From Corynebacterium oculi (GTDB lineage: Bacteria; Actinomycetota; Actinomycetes; Mycobacteriales; Mycobacteriaceae), in the NCBI RefSeq assembly GCF_001412105.1, contig NZ_LKST01000002.1, forward strand, positions 657,186 to 721,185: 64,000 bases of DNA, in the 5' to 3' direction. Made by a program: the position numbers and the translations under genes. Under the pieces are notes generated by a model that worked only from the letters and a program-made list of their open reading frames with translations, ran no database searches and was not told the origin of the DNA. Positions 26,731 to 34,303 of this stretch are shown here, piece after piece. The stretch's first letter is position 1. The number at the start of each line of letters is the position of its first letter.

Positions 26731-26880
26731 AGGTCAAACAACGGGAGCCGCCGGAGAGGTTCTCGGAACTTGATCGAACGGGAAACCACAGTGAGTGCGT
26801 CCAACAGGGTCGTGCAGTGTAGAAAACTCCGGTCGCGGTGCAGGGAAACGGGCATCGAGGCCGGAGTTTTCTACGTCTCC
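26731..26880 (+). ncRNA. Candidate ~150-nt small RNA or long leader
   Basis: Bounded by the promoter above and the 14-bp hairpin at 26819-26874. No credible reading frame with a ribosome site is present; a 31-codon GTG frame from 26791 runs through the hairpin and looks fortuitous. The segment can form additional stems in GAGAGGTTCTC and GGGAAACC areas. It does not match tmRNA, RNase P, SRP or a riboswitch class that I recognise. It may instead be a terminated leader of the downstream histidine kinase gene. Confidence 0.35.
26819..26874 (+). terminator. Strong hairpin upstream of the histidine kinase gene
   Basis: GTAGAAAACTCCGG (26819-26832) and CCGGAGTTTTCTAC (26861-26874) form a perfect 14-bp stem around a 28-nt loop. 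The four T lie inside the 3' arm. This resembles the 3' end of a transcript that starts near 26731. Confidence 0.6.
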
Positions 26881-27000
26881 CTGTGATTCGTGCCGCCGTT
26901 CCTCATATCCAGATCGCCGCCCCTTCGACTATGCTCAACCACCTGCTAGTGCCTCTGCTAGTACCTCGTGGAAACGGCGAAAAGCGAGAGTGATGTGGTG

Positions 27001-28119
27001 ATGGAAAAGCTAACCCAAAGGATGCGCCGCGTTCCGCGCGAGGGCTGGGTGGTGCTTTGCGCGATGGGCTGGGTGGTCTTTTCTCTGTGGATCAGCGATC
27101 CCGAGGAGATCAACGGGGAAAGCGCCCTGTGGGCGGCGATCCTCACCACCACCGTGGCGCTGATCGTGCGCTACCCTCTCCTGGGCAGCCTCGCCTTCGT
27201 CCTGAGCTTCACACTCACCATCTTCTTTTCCCACCTCTTTTTGCCGTCCAACGTCTTTCTCTGCGCCGTGGTCATGGCTCTGGTGGGATACCACGGCAGG
27301 CTGCGGTTGGTGCTGCTCACCGGCGCTGCGGTGGGGGTACTCGGGCTGATTGATCGCAACTCCAAGACTATTGAGGCCGATTTCTCCGCCGTGCTCATCT
27401 GGGAGGGCTTCATGGCGGTAACGGCCTTCGCGGGGTGGACGCTGGGCCGCAAGGTGCGCCAGAAGATCGAGCTGGCCGAGCAGTGGCGCGACGAGTACCG
27501 CAAGCGCCGCGAGGAATTGGCCAGCACCCTGCACGACTCCGTGGCGGCCTCCCTGACCTCCATCGTCATGCGCTCCGAGGTGCTCGCCATGCAGGAAGAG
27601 GAGGGCAGCACCCTGCACGGGGAGCTATCCGGTATCGCGGAGGACGCCCGGATCACCATGTCCCAGGTGCGCTCCCTGCTGAGCCTGCTCAACGCCCCCC
27701 AGGACAGGCAGGAAAAGCCCTCGGCCCCCACCCTGGTGGAGACGGTCAAGGAGGCCACCACCAAGATGCGCGATCATCACCTGAGGGTGACGGTGGTGGA
27801 TGAGAGCGAGGACGTGCAGATCACCAATCCCACCCTGGAGATCCTGCACAAGGTGCTCATGGAGGGGGCCACGAACGTCATTAAGTACGCCACCCCCGGC
27901 TCCGAGGTGCAGCTGCACCTGGCCGGCGATGGCGATCGCCTGCACATCATCCTGCGCAACGAGATCGCCGGGGAGAAAGAGCGCCGGGGCAGGCTATCCT
28001 CCTCGGTGTTGTCCTCGGGCCTGGGCATGCGAATGATGCGGCGCTCCGCCGCGAGCATGGGGGCGAAGCTTTTTAGCCATAGCGACGGAAAGACCTGGAC
28101 CCTCTCCATCAAGCTCTAG
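27001..28119 (+). CDS. Sensor histidine kinase (HisKA_3/NarL-type partner)
   Basis: 372 residues. Four to five hydrophobic segments fill residues 17-145, with very short outer loops, so the signal is probably sensed in or at the membrane. A coiled-coil-like linker (KIELAEQWRDEYRKRREEL) leads to the HisKA_3 dimerisation helix STLHDSVAASLTSIVMRSEVL with phospho-His near residue 178. The HATPase domain shows LHKVLMEGATNVIKYA (N box) and SSGLGMRMMRRSAASMGA (G box). ATG 27001 is favoured; an in-frame GTG at 26968 is possible. The likely partner is the LuxR-type regulator at 28486, with a secreted peptide gene between them. Confidence 0.88.
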   Translation: MEKLTQRMRRVPREGWVVLCAMGWVVFSLWISDPEEINGESALWAAILTTTVALIVRYPLLGSLAFVLSFTLTIFFSHLFLPSNVFLCAVVMALVGYHGRLRLVLLTGAAVGVLGLIDRNSKTIEADFSAVLIWEGFMAVTAFAGWTLGRKVRQKIELAEQWRDEYRKRREELASTLHDSVAASLTSIVMRSEVLAMQEEEGSTLHGELSGIAEDARITMSQVRSLLSLLNAPQDRQEKPSAPTLVETVKEATTKMRDHHLRVTVVDESEDVQITNPTLEILHKVLMEGATNVIKYATPGSEVQLHLAGDGDRLHIILRNEIAGEKERRGRLSSSVLSSGLGMRMMRRSAASMGAKLFSHSDGKTWTLSIKL

Positions 28120-28122
28120 GGA

Positions 28123-28142
28123 GTTCCGGGCCGGCCCGGAAC
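28123..28142. terminator. 20-bp perfect palindrome after the kinase gene
   Basis: GTTCCGGGCC followed directly by its reverse complement GGCCCGGAAC, 3 nt after the stop codon. It is either a terminator stem or an operator. A short T-run (28155-28159) lies 12 nt downstream. Confidence 0.5.
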
Positions 28143-28174
28143 GCCTTCCCGCACTTTTTCGCGGTGTTCGTGAC

Positions 28175-28229
28175 CTTTGTCTCTCAAAGTTCTCTCCAAC
28201 TTCCGCGCGGGAAGCGAGGATCATATAAT
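28175..28229 (+). promoter_or_regulatory. Promoter and candidate operators of the peptide-regulator pair
   Basis: A consensus TATAAT (28224-28229) precedes the peptide gene. Upstream are two small inverted repeats: CTTTG-tctct-CAAAG (28175-28189) and CTTCC-gcgcg-GGAAG (28200-28214), the second covering the -35 position, where no good hexamer exists. This is the expected layout of an activator-dependent promoter controlled by the adjacent regulator. Confidence 0.55.
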
Positions 28230-28282
28230 ATGGCCCTGACCAAAAACAATAATTCATGCCTAGAAAGGCTGGTGCAGTCCCC

Positions 28283-28489
28283 ATGAACCGATCTCATCGT
28301 TTGCGCGGCGCGGCCTGTGCCGTGGCTGCCACCGCTGGCCTGCTGGCGGTATCCCCGGTGGCCCAGGCCGCTCAGGCTCCCACTGCGCAGAAGGGTGCCC
28401 CCACCGCTCTGGCGGCCCACGCGACCAAGGATTCCGCGGCGTCGATATTTAGTTGCCGTAAGAACCCGACTCTCCCGTGGTGCTCGTGA
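28283..28489 (+). CDS. Small secreted peptide with C-terminal Cys loop
   Basis: 68 residues starting MNRSHRLRGAACAVAATAGLLAVSPVAQAAQAP: a basic N-terminus, a hydrophobic core and an AQA-type signal peptidase site near residue 28. The mature ~40-residue peptide is Ala/Thr/Lys-rich and ends SIFSCRKNPTLPWCS, with two Cys spaced by eight residues that could form a disulfide ring. An AGAAAGG lies 14 nt before ATG; ATG 28256 is an alternative start. Its TGA overlaps the GTG start of the response regulator (GTGA, 28486-28489), so the two are translationally coupled. The family is not recognised. A role as signal or modulator of the kinase is inferred from position only. Confidence 0.75.
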   Translation: MNRSHRLRGAACAVAATAGLLAVSPVAQAAQAPTAQKGAPTALAAHATKDSAASIFSCRKNPTLPWCS

Positions 28490-29181
28490 GTCCCTTTTTT
28501 ACGGAACGCGGCGGAAATATCCGCCTGCTTTTAGTGGACGATGACCCGTTGGTGCTCTCCTCTCTGCGCACCTATTTCAACACCACCGCGGACATTCACG
28601 TGGTGGCGGAGGCCGCCAACGGGGTATCGGCGCTCAAGGCCCTGAGCGATTACGAGATTGACCTCGTGCTCACGGATATTCACATGCCGGAAATGGACGG
28701 CATCGCCCTGCTCCAGGAGACCCGTAAACTCCCCGATCCCCCCGTGTTCGTGGCCATGACGGGCTTTGACACCGATGAGACCATGCTCAAGACCCTCACC
28801 GCGGGCGCGGCGGGGTACATCATCAAGTCCGCGCGCCCGCAGGAGATCATCTCCTCCGTGCGCGACGCCATGAATGGCGGCACCTCCGTCTCGCCGCAGT
28901 GCCTTTCCCGCCTGGTGGATTACATTCCGGCCCGGGAATTGGCGCAGCATAACGCTCAGGAGAAAAAGGAGGAGATCGTGCTCTCCCCCGGCGAGCAGCG
29001 GGTTCTCTCCCTGCTGTGCGATGGCCTCTCCAACGCCGAGATCGCGGCCAGGACAACGTACGCGGAATCCACGGTGAAAAAGCACGTCTCCCAGCTCATC
29101 AACCACTTTGGCGTGAATTCCCGCCTGAGCCTGGTGGTGGCGGCCATGCGCACCCACTGGGGCCAGCACCCCTCCTCTTAA
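28486..29181 (+). CDS. LuxR/NarL-family response regulator
   Basis: 231 residues. The receiver domain shows RLLLVDDDPLVLSSLRTYF (acidic pocket), phospho-Asp in LVLTDIHMPEMDGIALLQ, and Lys in YIIKSARPQE. The C-terminal LuxR-type helix-turn-helix shows LSPGEQRVLSLLCDGLSNAEIAARTTYAESTVKKHVSQLINHF. GTG 28486 is chosen for its GTGA overlap with the peptide gene; in-frame GTG codons at 28477 and 28480 add two or three residues. It probably accepts phosphate from the kinase at 27001. Confidence 0.9.
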   Translation: MSPFFTERGGNIRLLLVDDDPLVLSSLRTYFNTTADIHVVAEAANGVSALKALSDYEIDLVLTDIHMPEMDGIALLQETRKLPDPPVFVAMTGFDTDETMLKTLTAGAAGYIIKSARPQEIISSVRDAMNGGTSVSPQCLSRLVDYIPARELAQHNAQEKKEEIVLSPGEQRVLSLLCDGLSNAEIAARTTYAESTVKKHVSQLINHFGVNSRLSLVVAAMRTHWGQHPSS

Positions 29182-29191
29182 AAGACACGTG

Positions 29192-29231
29192 CCCCGGTTC
29201 CCCTACGCCCGCTGGGGCAGGGGAACCGGGG
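29192..29231. terminator. Bidirectional hairpin between convergent genes
   Basis: CCCCGGTTCCCC (29192-29203) and GGGGAACCGGGG (29220-29231) form a perfect 12-bp stem. The last codons of the minus-strand gene at 29203 lie within it. Confidence 0.7.
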
Positions 29232-29553
29232 GGTTGAAGAAGTTCCCCAGGGAGAGGGCGGCGAGGACGAGCCGCCCGGCCGTGCCCGGCAGCGCGAGGA
29301 AAACGAGGAGCGCCGCCGCGTAATAGGCGAGCACGCGGGTAAGCGGCCGGGGTGGGTGCCCCTCTTTGGCCTCGCGGCCCGCCCGGCGCAGGGAGAAGAA
29401 GAGGGCGATGAGGAACCACGCGCCATACGTGAAGGGGTACCAGGGATCGTGCAGGAAGTCTTGCCACCCGTGATCCTGGATCATCGAGGAGGCGAAGATT
29501 AAAGCCCCGGCTCCGAAGGCATCCGCGTAGCGATAGTTCTGGCGGTTAAGCAT
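29203..29553 (-). CDS. Hypothetical membrane protein, 116 aa
   Basis: About three hydrophobic stretches: GAGALIFASSMI, the WYPFTYGAWFLIALFF segment, and VLAYYAAALLVFLALPG. A basic loop (RRAGREAKEG) lies between the second and third. The family is not recognised. It lies upstream of the two-component genes on the same strand, 23 nt after the ChrA-like regulator gene ends, so it may share that transcript. Confidence 0.6.
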   Translation of the reverse strand: MLNRQNYRYADAFGAGALIFASSMIQDHGWQDFLHDPWYPFTYGAWFLIALFFSLRRAGREAKEGHPPRPLTRVLAYYAAALLVFLALPGTAGRLVLAALSLGNFFNPPVPLPQRA

Positions 29554-29576
29554 TCTGCCCTTTCATTCCGTAAAAC

Positions 29577-30182
29577 TTAGATCAGCCGCTCTTCCCTCGC
29601 CTTAGCAATGGCCGCCGTGCGGTTATCCACCCCGAGTTTCTGATAAATGTGCAGCAGGTGCGTTTTTACCGTGCCCAGGGAGATAAAAAGCGAGCGGGCT
29701 AATTGTTGATTGGTGGCCCCGGTGGCCAGGGCGCGCAGGATCTCCGTCTCCCTGGCGGAGAGCGCCTCGTGTGGTTTGCCCACGCGCTCGGCCAGGGCGG
29801 CGGCCACCTCGGGGGAAAGGGTGCGCCTGCCCTGGGCGGTGGCTACCACGGCGCGGTGGAGTTCCTCCTCGGGGGCGTCCTTGAGCAGGTAGCCCAGCGC
29901 CCCGGCGGACAGGGCGGCCACGATATCCGCCTGGGCGTCATAGGTGGTCAGGATCAACACGGGAGGCCCACCCGCCTCGCGCAGGGTGCGGGTGGCCTGG
30001 ATGCCGTCCACGCCGGGCATCTGGATGTCCATGACCACCACGTTCGCGTCCTCGGGCACGTCGGCGGGGCGGGGCCCGCGGGAGCCCTCGGCCACCACGG
30101 TGATGTCCTCGAAGCTGTCCAGGATGGCGCGCAGCCCGGCGCGCACCACCGGGTGATCGTCGATAAGCATGACCCGTATCAT
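29577..30182 (-). CDS. chrA: LuxR-family response regulator, ChrA-like
   Basis: 201 residues. The receiver domain shows IRVMLIDDHPVVRAGLRAIL, phospho-Asp in NVVVMDIQMPGVDGI, and Lys in GYLLKDAPEEEL. The HTH shows LSARETEILRALATGATNQQLARSLFISLGTVKTHLLHIYQKLGV. ATG 30182 overlaps the kinase stop (ATGA). The pair is divergent from an HrtBA-like exporter, as is chrSA-hrtBA in C. glutamicum and C. diphtheriae, where ChrA activates heme export. The name is inferred from this arrangement. Confidence 0.75.
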   Translation of the reverse strand: MIRVMLIDDHPVVRAGLRAILDSFEDITVVAEGSRGPRPADVPEDANVVVMDIQMPGVDGIQATRTLREAGGPPVLILTTYDAQADIVAALSAGALGYLLKDAPEEELHRAVVATAQGRRTLSPEVAAALAERVGKPHEALSARETEILRALATGATNQQLARSLFISLGTVKTHLLHIYQKLGVDNRTAAIAKAREERLI

Positions 30183-31477
30183 GATTGCCTCCACGGTACT
30201 CGTGCGGTGACCACGGTGCCGTGCGGGGAGGAGTCGATGGTGAGGTGACCGCCGATCTCGCGGAGCCGGGAGCGGATGCCGGGCAGGCCGTAGCCGTGGG
30301 CGGCGGCGGGGTCGAAGCCGGAGCCGTCGTCAAAGACGTCCAGGGTGATGTCCTTGTCCCAGGCGCTCAGGGTGAGCCGGGCGCGGGAGGCGTGGGCGTG
30401 GCGCACGGTGTTGGTCAGCGCCTCCTGGGCCACGCGCAGCAGCGCGGAGGCGATGTTCACGGGTAGGGCTTGGGGGGCCTGTTCGGGCGCGATGACCTCC
30501 ACGGGCAGGCCGTGGCGGTGGGTGATGCGCGCCCCGAGGTCGGTGAGCGCCTGGGAGAGGTTGCGGGTGGGTGGTGCTTCCCCGGCGATGAGTTGCCGGG
30601 CCTCGGTGAGGTTTTCTGCGGCCACGGATTCGATGGTGCGCAGTTGGTGCAGGGCGGTATCCAGGGTGGTATCGAGGGCGGTGGCGGCAGTGGGGCTGGG
30701 GCTGGGGATAGCGCCGGATGGAAGAATCCCCCGCAGGTTCTTCTCGCAGGCGCGGGAGAAGAGCAAGATGGAGTTGAAGCCCTGGGCGAGGGTGTCGTGG
30801 ATCTCGCGGCTGAGGCGCTCGCGCTCCGCGAGGCGGCCGGCCTGGTTCTCGGTGAAGAGGAGTTGTTCTTGGGTGGCCGCGAGCTCCTCGGCCACCCGGC
30901 GGTGGTGCGCGGCCTCCCGGTGCAGGGCGCGGTAGGCGAAGTAGCAGGCGGAGGCGAAGGCCACGCCGAGGAAGGGGCCGAGCACCCCGCCGAGCCCCCA
31001 CCCCGGCGCGGTGCTCAAGAGCGGCCCGCCCACCCTGGGCAGGGCGAGGGGGAGGGCCGCCCCCAGGGCCCAGGCGAGCAAGGTGACGGTGACTCCCCAG
31101 GCGTCGGTGGGCACGAGGTGCCAGATGAGGAAGGCGAGGGGGAAGAGCAGCCAGAGGAAGTGGTGGCTGAGCAGCAGCAGGCCGAGCCATTGGGCGAGCA
31201 CGAGCCCCAGCCACGGCAGGCGGTAGGGGGCGGGATCACGCGGGGTGCGGCGCTGGGCGAAGCGGTTTTCCCAGACGGTGCCCGCGAGGTAGGTGGCGGC
31301 CAGGGTGCCGCAGAGCGCCAGCATGAGCAGCACCCCGCCGCGCCCGGTGGAGAGACTCAGCCCTTTCAGCCCGCCGAGGGTGGCCGCCGCCCCGAAGAGG
31401 AGCAGGAAGGCGAAGAGCACGTGCAGGCCCACCCGCAGGGCCTCCAGGATGCGATCCAGGGTGGAGGAATCAGACAC
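30179..31477 (-). CDS. chrS: Sensor histidine kinase, ChrS-like (heme sensor)
   Basis: 432 residues. Six hydrophobic segments fill residues 15-185, followed by a helical linker and the HisKA_3 helix SREIHDTLAQGFNSILLF with phospho-His near residue 227. The HATPase domain shows ALLRVAQEALTNTVRHAHASRA and DDGSGFDPAAAHGYGLPGIRSRLREIGG. GTG 31477 is chosen because it precedes the first helix; upstream codons enter the 28-bp palindrome. Synteny with an HrtBA-like exporter suggests heme sensing. This is inference; no heme ligand can be assigned by eye. Confidence 0.75.
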   Translation of the reverse strand: MSDSSTLDRILEALRVGLHVLFAFLLLFGAAATLGGLKGLSLSTGRGGVLLMLALCGTLAATYLAGTVWENRFAQRRTPRDPAPYRLPWLGLVLAQWLGLLLLSHHFLWLLFPLAFLIWHLVPTDAWGVTVTLLAWALGAALPLALPRVGGPLLSTAPGWGLGGVLGPFLGVAFASACYFAYRALHREAAHHRRVAEELAATQEQLLFTENQAGRLAERERLSREIHDTLAQGFNSILLFSRACEKNLRGILPSGAIPSPSPTAATALDTTLDTALHQLRTIESVAAENLTEARQLIAGEAPPTRNLSQALTDLGARITHRHGLPVEVIAPEQAPQALPVNIASALLRVAQEALTNTVRHAHASRARLTLSAWDKDITLDVFDDGSGFDPAAAHGYGLPGIRSRLREIGGHLTIDSSPHGTVVTARVPWRQS

Positions 31478-31507
31478 GGCCGCCAGCCTAGGGGCCCGGG
31501 GGTGGGT

Positions 31508-31535
31508 CCGGCATCGGCCATATGGCCGATGCCGG
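31508..31535. promoter_or_regulatory. 28-bp perfect palindrome, candidate ChrA operator
   Basis: CCGGCATCGGCCAT and its exact reverse complement meet at 31521/31522. It lies 31 nt before the kinase start and 86 nt before the exporter start, in the only intergenic space between the divergent operons. A dimeric LuxR-type regulator would fit this symmetry and could control both directions. Confidence 0.7.
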
Positions 31536-31621
31536 AATCTGGCCGCTAGCCGATGTGCCGGCCGGGGTGCGCGGCGCAGCATGGGAATATCCGCACGATC
31601 ACGAAGAAAGGATGAACACCC

Positions 31622-32674
31622 ATGTTTCTTGCGCTGCGGGATATTCGCCGCTCCTGGGGGCGGTTTAGCCTCCTGGGCTTTGTGGTGGCGCTCATCGTGT
31701 TGCTCCTGGTTATGCTCACCGGCCTCACCGGCGGGCTGGGCAAGCAGAATACCTCCGCGCTGGAGGCCCTAGGCCCGCAGCGGTACGTGTTTAGCCGGGA
31801 GCAGGCCGCGCCGGGGGATACCCCGAAGGTGGACTTTGTGGAGTCCCGCGTACCGGAGGAGACGGTGAGCGCCTGGCGCCGCACCCCCGGCGTGACGGAG
31901 GTGACCCCCCTGGGTATCACCCAGACCAGCGCCCAGGCGGGCACCGAGACCGCCGCCGTGGCGGTACTGGGGCTGCCCGAGGGCAGCGAGGTGCCCGGCG
32001 GGGGAAGAATTCCCGCCGAGGGCGCGCTACTGCCGGAGACTATCGACGCCCCCTCCGCCCTCACCATGAGCGGGGTGGAGGTACCCGTGGCGGGCACCGT
32101 GGCCGAGGAATACTACAGCCACCTGCCCGTGGTGTGGGTGAGCATGAGCACCTGGAAGGAGGTGGCCCACTCCCCCACCCCCACCGTGCTCATGGTGGAC
32201 GGCGATCCCCAGGATGCCTGGGAGGATACCGAGCGGGCCACCGGCTCGGCGGCGGTGAGCGTCACGGAATCCTTCGCCGGGCTGGGGGCCTATCAGTCCG
32301 AGCGCGGCTCCCTGCTCTCCATCCAGGGCCTGCTCTACGGCATCTCTGCGCTGGTCATCGTGGCTTTCTTAAGCGTGTGGACGATCCAGCGCACCCGCGA
32401 TATTGCGGTGCTGCGGGCGCTGGGGGCGTCGAAAAGCTACGTGCTGCGCGACAGTCTCGGCCAGGCGGCGCTGATCCTGGGCGCGGGCGCGGTGATCGGC
32501 GCGGGGGCGGCCACGGCCCTGGGCCTGCTGGCGCGCCGGGCGGTGCCCTTTGACCTCAGCGTAGCCACGGTGGTGCTGCCCACGGCGGGGGTGCTGGCCC
32601 TGGGCCTGCTGGGGGCCTGGCTGGCCACGCGCAAGGTCTCCACCATTGATCCGCAACTGGCCCTGAATAACTAG
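31622..32674 (+). CDS. hrtB: ABC transporter permease, HrtB-like (FtsX/MacB fold)
   Basis: 350 residues. An N-terminal span near residues 15-38 (LLGFVVALIVLLLVMLTGLTGG) is followed by GKQNTSALEALG and a large external domain. Three C-terminal spans run from LLYGISALVIVAFLSVWTIQRTRDIAVLRALGASK, the FtsX signature, to the end. Length and layout match HrtB heme-export permeases. AAAGGATGA precedes ATG. It is 19 nt from the ATPase gene and divergent from the ChrSA-like system, supporting a heme-detoxification role. Confidence 0.8.
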   Translation: MFLALRDIRRSWGRFSLLGFVVALIVLLLVMLTGLTGGLGKQNTSALEALGPQRYVFSREQAAPGDTPKVDFVESRVPEETVSAWRRTPGVTEVTPLGITQTSAQAGTETAAVAVLGLPEGSEVPGGGRIPAEGALLPETIDAPSALTMSGVEVPVAGTVAEEYYSHLPVVWVSMSTWKEVAHSPTPTVLMVDGDPQDAWEDTERATGSAAVSVTESFAGLGAYQSERGSLLSIQGLLYGISALVIVAFLSVWTIQRTRDIAVLRALGASKSYVLRDSLGQAALILGAGAVIGAGAATALGLLARRAVPFDLSVATVVLPTAGVLALGLLGAWLATRKVSTIDPQLALNN

Positions 32675-32693
32675 ATCAAGAGATAAGGAGCCC

Positions 32694-33386
32694 ATGATGA
32701 CCATCATTCTTGACCGCGTGAGCTGTGTTTTTCCCGATGGCGCCGGTACCGTCACGGCCCTGAGCGAGGTGAGCATGAGCGTGCCCGCCGGCCACCTCAC
32801 CGCCGTGGTGGGGGAATCCGGCTCGGGCAAGTCCACGCTGCTCTCCGTGCTGGCGGGGCTGATCGTGCCCACCTCGGGCACGGTGACCATCGCGGAGCAG
32901 GCGATGCACGGGGCCACCGAGGCGCAGCGCAGCACGATCCGCCGCGAGCACATCGGGTTGATCTTCCAGAACCCCAACCTGCTGGCCTCCCTCACGGTGC
33001 GCGAGCAGGTGCTCATGGCCGATCACCTGCGGGGCCGCCGCCTGACTCACGGGGTGCAGAAGCGCGCCGATTCCCTCCTGGAGGAGGTGGGCCTGGGCGG
33101 GCTGGGGCACCGGCGGGTGCAGGAACTTTCCGGTGGGCAGCGCCAGCGCGTGAACATCGCCCGGGCGCTCATGGGCGATCCGGCGGTGATCCTGGCCGAC
33201 GAGCCCACCTCCGCGCTGGATCGGGAACTTTCCCGGGAGATCGTGACGCTGCTGCGCGAGATTACCTATGCCCGCCGGGTGGCCACCGTGATGGTCACGC
33301 ACGATCGCTCCCAGCTGGACGTGGCCGATGCGGCGCTGGAGTTGCGCGACGGCGCGGCGCGCTACTTCGATGCGGAGGTGGGTTAG
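32694..33386 (+). CDS. hrtA: ABC transporter ATP-binding protein, HrtA-like
   Basis: 230 residues. Walker A is GESGSGKSTL near residue 41, the Q-loop is IFQNPNLL, the signature is LSGGQRQRVNIARAL near residue 143, Walker B is VILADEPTSALD, and the H-loop is MVTHDRSQ. It belongs to the LolD/MacB-type subgroup that pairs with FtsX-like permeases. It ends before a hairpin and the convergent glycosylase gene. Confidence 0.85.
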   Translation: MMTIILDRVSCVFPDGAGTVTALSEVSMSVPAGHLTAVVGESGSGKSTLLSVLAGLIVPTSGTVTIAEQAMHGATEAQRSTIRREHIGLIFQNPNLLASLTVREQVLMADHLRGRRLTHGVQKRADSLLEEVGLGGLGHRRVQELSGGQRQRVNIARALMGDPAVILADEPTSALDRELSREIVTLLREITYARRVATVMVTHDRSQLDVADAALELRDGAARYFDAEVG

Positions 33387-33389
33387 CTA

Positions 33390-33415
33390 GGGCGGGTTGC
33401 CGCACCCACCCGCCC
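33390..33415. terminator. Hairpin between convergent genes
   Basis: GGGCGGGT (33390-33397) and ACCCGCCC (33408-33415), between hrtA and the glycosylase stop at 33427. There is no T-run. Confidence 0.5.
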
Positions 33416-33426
33416 CTATGCTGTGC

Positions 33427-34239
33427 TTATTCCGGCTGGCAGGTGGGGCACCAGAAGAGATTGCGCCCCTCCATCACCTGCACGCGCACCGGCGTGCCGC
33501 ACACGTAGCAGGGCTGCCCCTCCCGGCGGTACACGTACACCTCCCCGCCGTGATCGTCCTTGCGGGGTGGGCGGCCCATCGCCTCCGGGGTGTGTTCCTC
33601 GCGCACGGTGTCGATGCGTCCGCGCTCCACCCCCACCCGCATGAGGCCCACCAGGTCGGCCCATGTCTCTCGCGCCGTCTCCGGGTCGAGGTCGCGCCCC
33701 GGGGTAAAGGGGGAGATACCCAGCCTAAAGAGGGTTTCGGCCCGGTAGATGTTGCCCACCCCGGCGAAGAGGTGCTGATCCATCAGCAGGGAGCCGATGG
33801 AGCGCCGCGAGCGCAGCACGGTATCCAGTACCGGCTGGGGGTCGGCATCGGCCCGCAGGGGATCGGCCCCCTGCTTGGCGACGGCCGCGCCGCATTCTTC
33901 CTCGGTGATGAGGCGGCACCACTGGGGGCCGTGGAGGTCGGCGGCCACGCGCTCGTCGGTGATGCGCAGCCGCACCTGACCCACCGGCGCGGCGTGCGGG
34001 TGCACCGCCAGCTTCCCGATGAGCCCTAGGTGGATGTACACCACGTGCTCGGGGTGGGGCGCGTCGAAGGTGATAAAGAGGTGCTTGCCCCAGGCCTCTG
34101 CGCGTTCTAGGGTGCTGCCGTCGAGCAGCGCTGCCTCACGCGCAAAGCGCCCCTGGGGAGAGGAAACCTCCACCCGCTTCCCGCCGAACTCGGTGTTCAG
34201 GCGGTGAGCGAGCCCATGAATGACGTGACCTTCCGGCAT
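33427..34239 (-). CDS. Fpg/Nei-family DNA glycosylase/AP lyase
   Basis: Base-excision repair of oxidised bases. The protein has 270 residues. The mature N-terminus is MPEGHVIHGLAHRL, giving the catalytic Pro2-Glu3. QHLFAGVGNIYRAETLFRLGISP is the helix-two-turn-helix region. The C-terminal zinc finger shows CYVCGTPV and CPTC (four Cys). ATG 34239 is chosen because Pro2 must follow the initiator Met; a longer in-frame reading is therefore rejected. It is probably a Nei (endonuclease VIII)-type enzyme. Confidence 0.9.
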   Translation of the reverse strand: MPEGHVIHGLAHRLNTEFGGKRVEVSSPQGRFAREAALLDGSTLERAEAWGKHLFITFDAPHPEHVVYIHLGLIGKLAVHPHAAPVGQVRLRITDERVAADLHGPQWCRLITEEECGAAVAKQGADPLRADADPQPVLDTVLRSRRSIGSLLMDQHLFAGVGNIYRAETLFRLGISPFTPGRDLDPETARETWADLVGLMRVGVERGRIDTVREEHTPEAMGRPPRKDDHGGEVYVYRREGQPCYVCGTPVRVQVMEGRNLFWCPTCQPE

Positions 34240-34303
34240 GAGGAACAGTATAGGGCGGCGGTATGCTGAGGCGGTTGAGCGAGGATGACCGGAAGGGGAA
34301 AGC

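Noticed and set aside
26791..26886. 31-codon GTG reading frame upstream of the kinase
   Set aside because: It has no ribosome site, runs through the perfect hairpin and has no protein-like features.
28123..28142. Palindrome after the kinase gene as a regulator operator
   Set aside because: Its position 3 nt after a stop codon makes a terminator stem more likely. It is kept as a terminator with moderate confidence.
28230..28286. 18-codon ATG frame upstream of the secreted peptide
   Set aside because: Its ATG is 1 nt after the TATAAT box, so it would not be in the mRNA.
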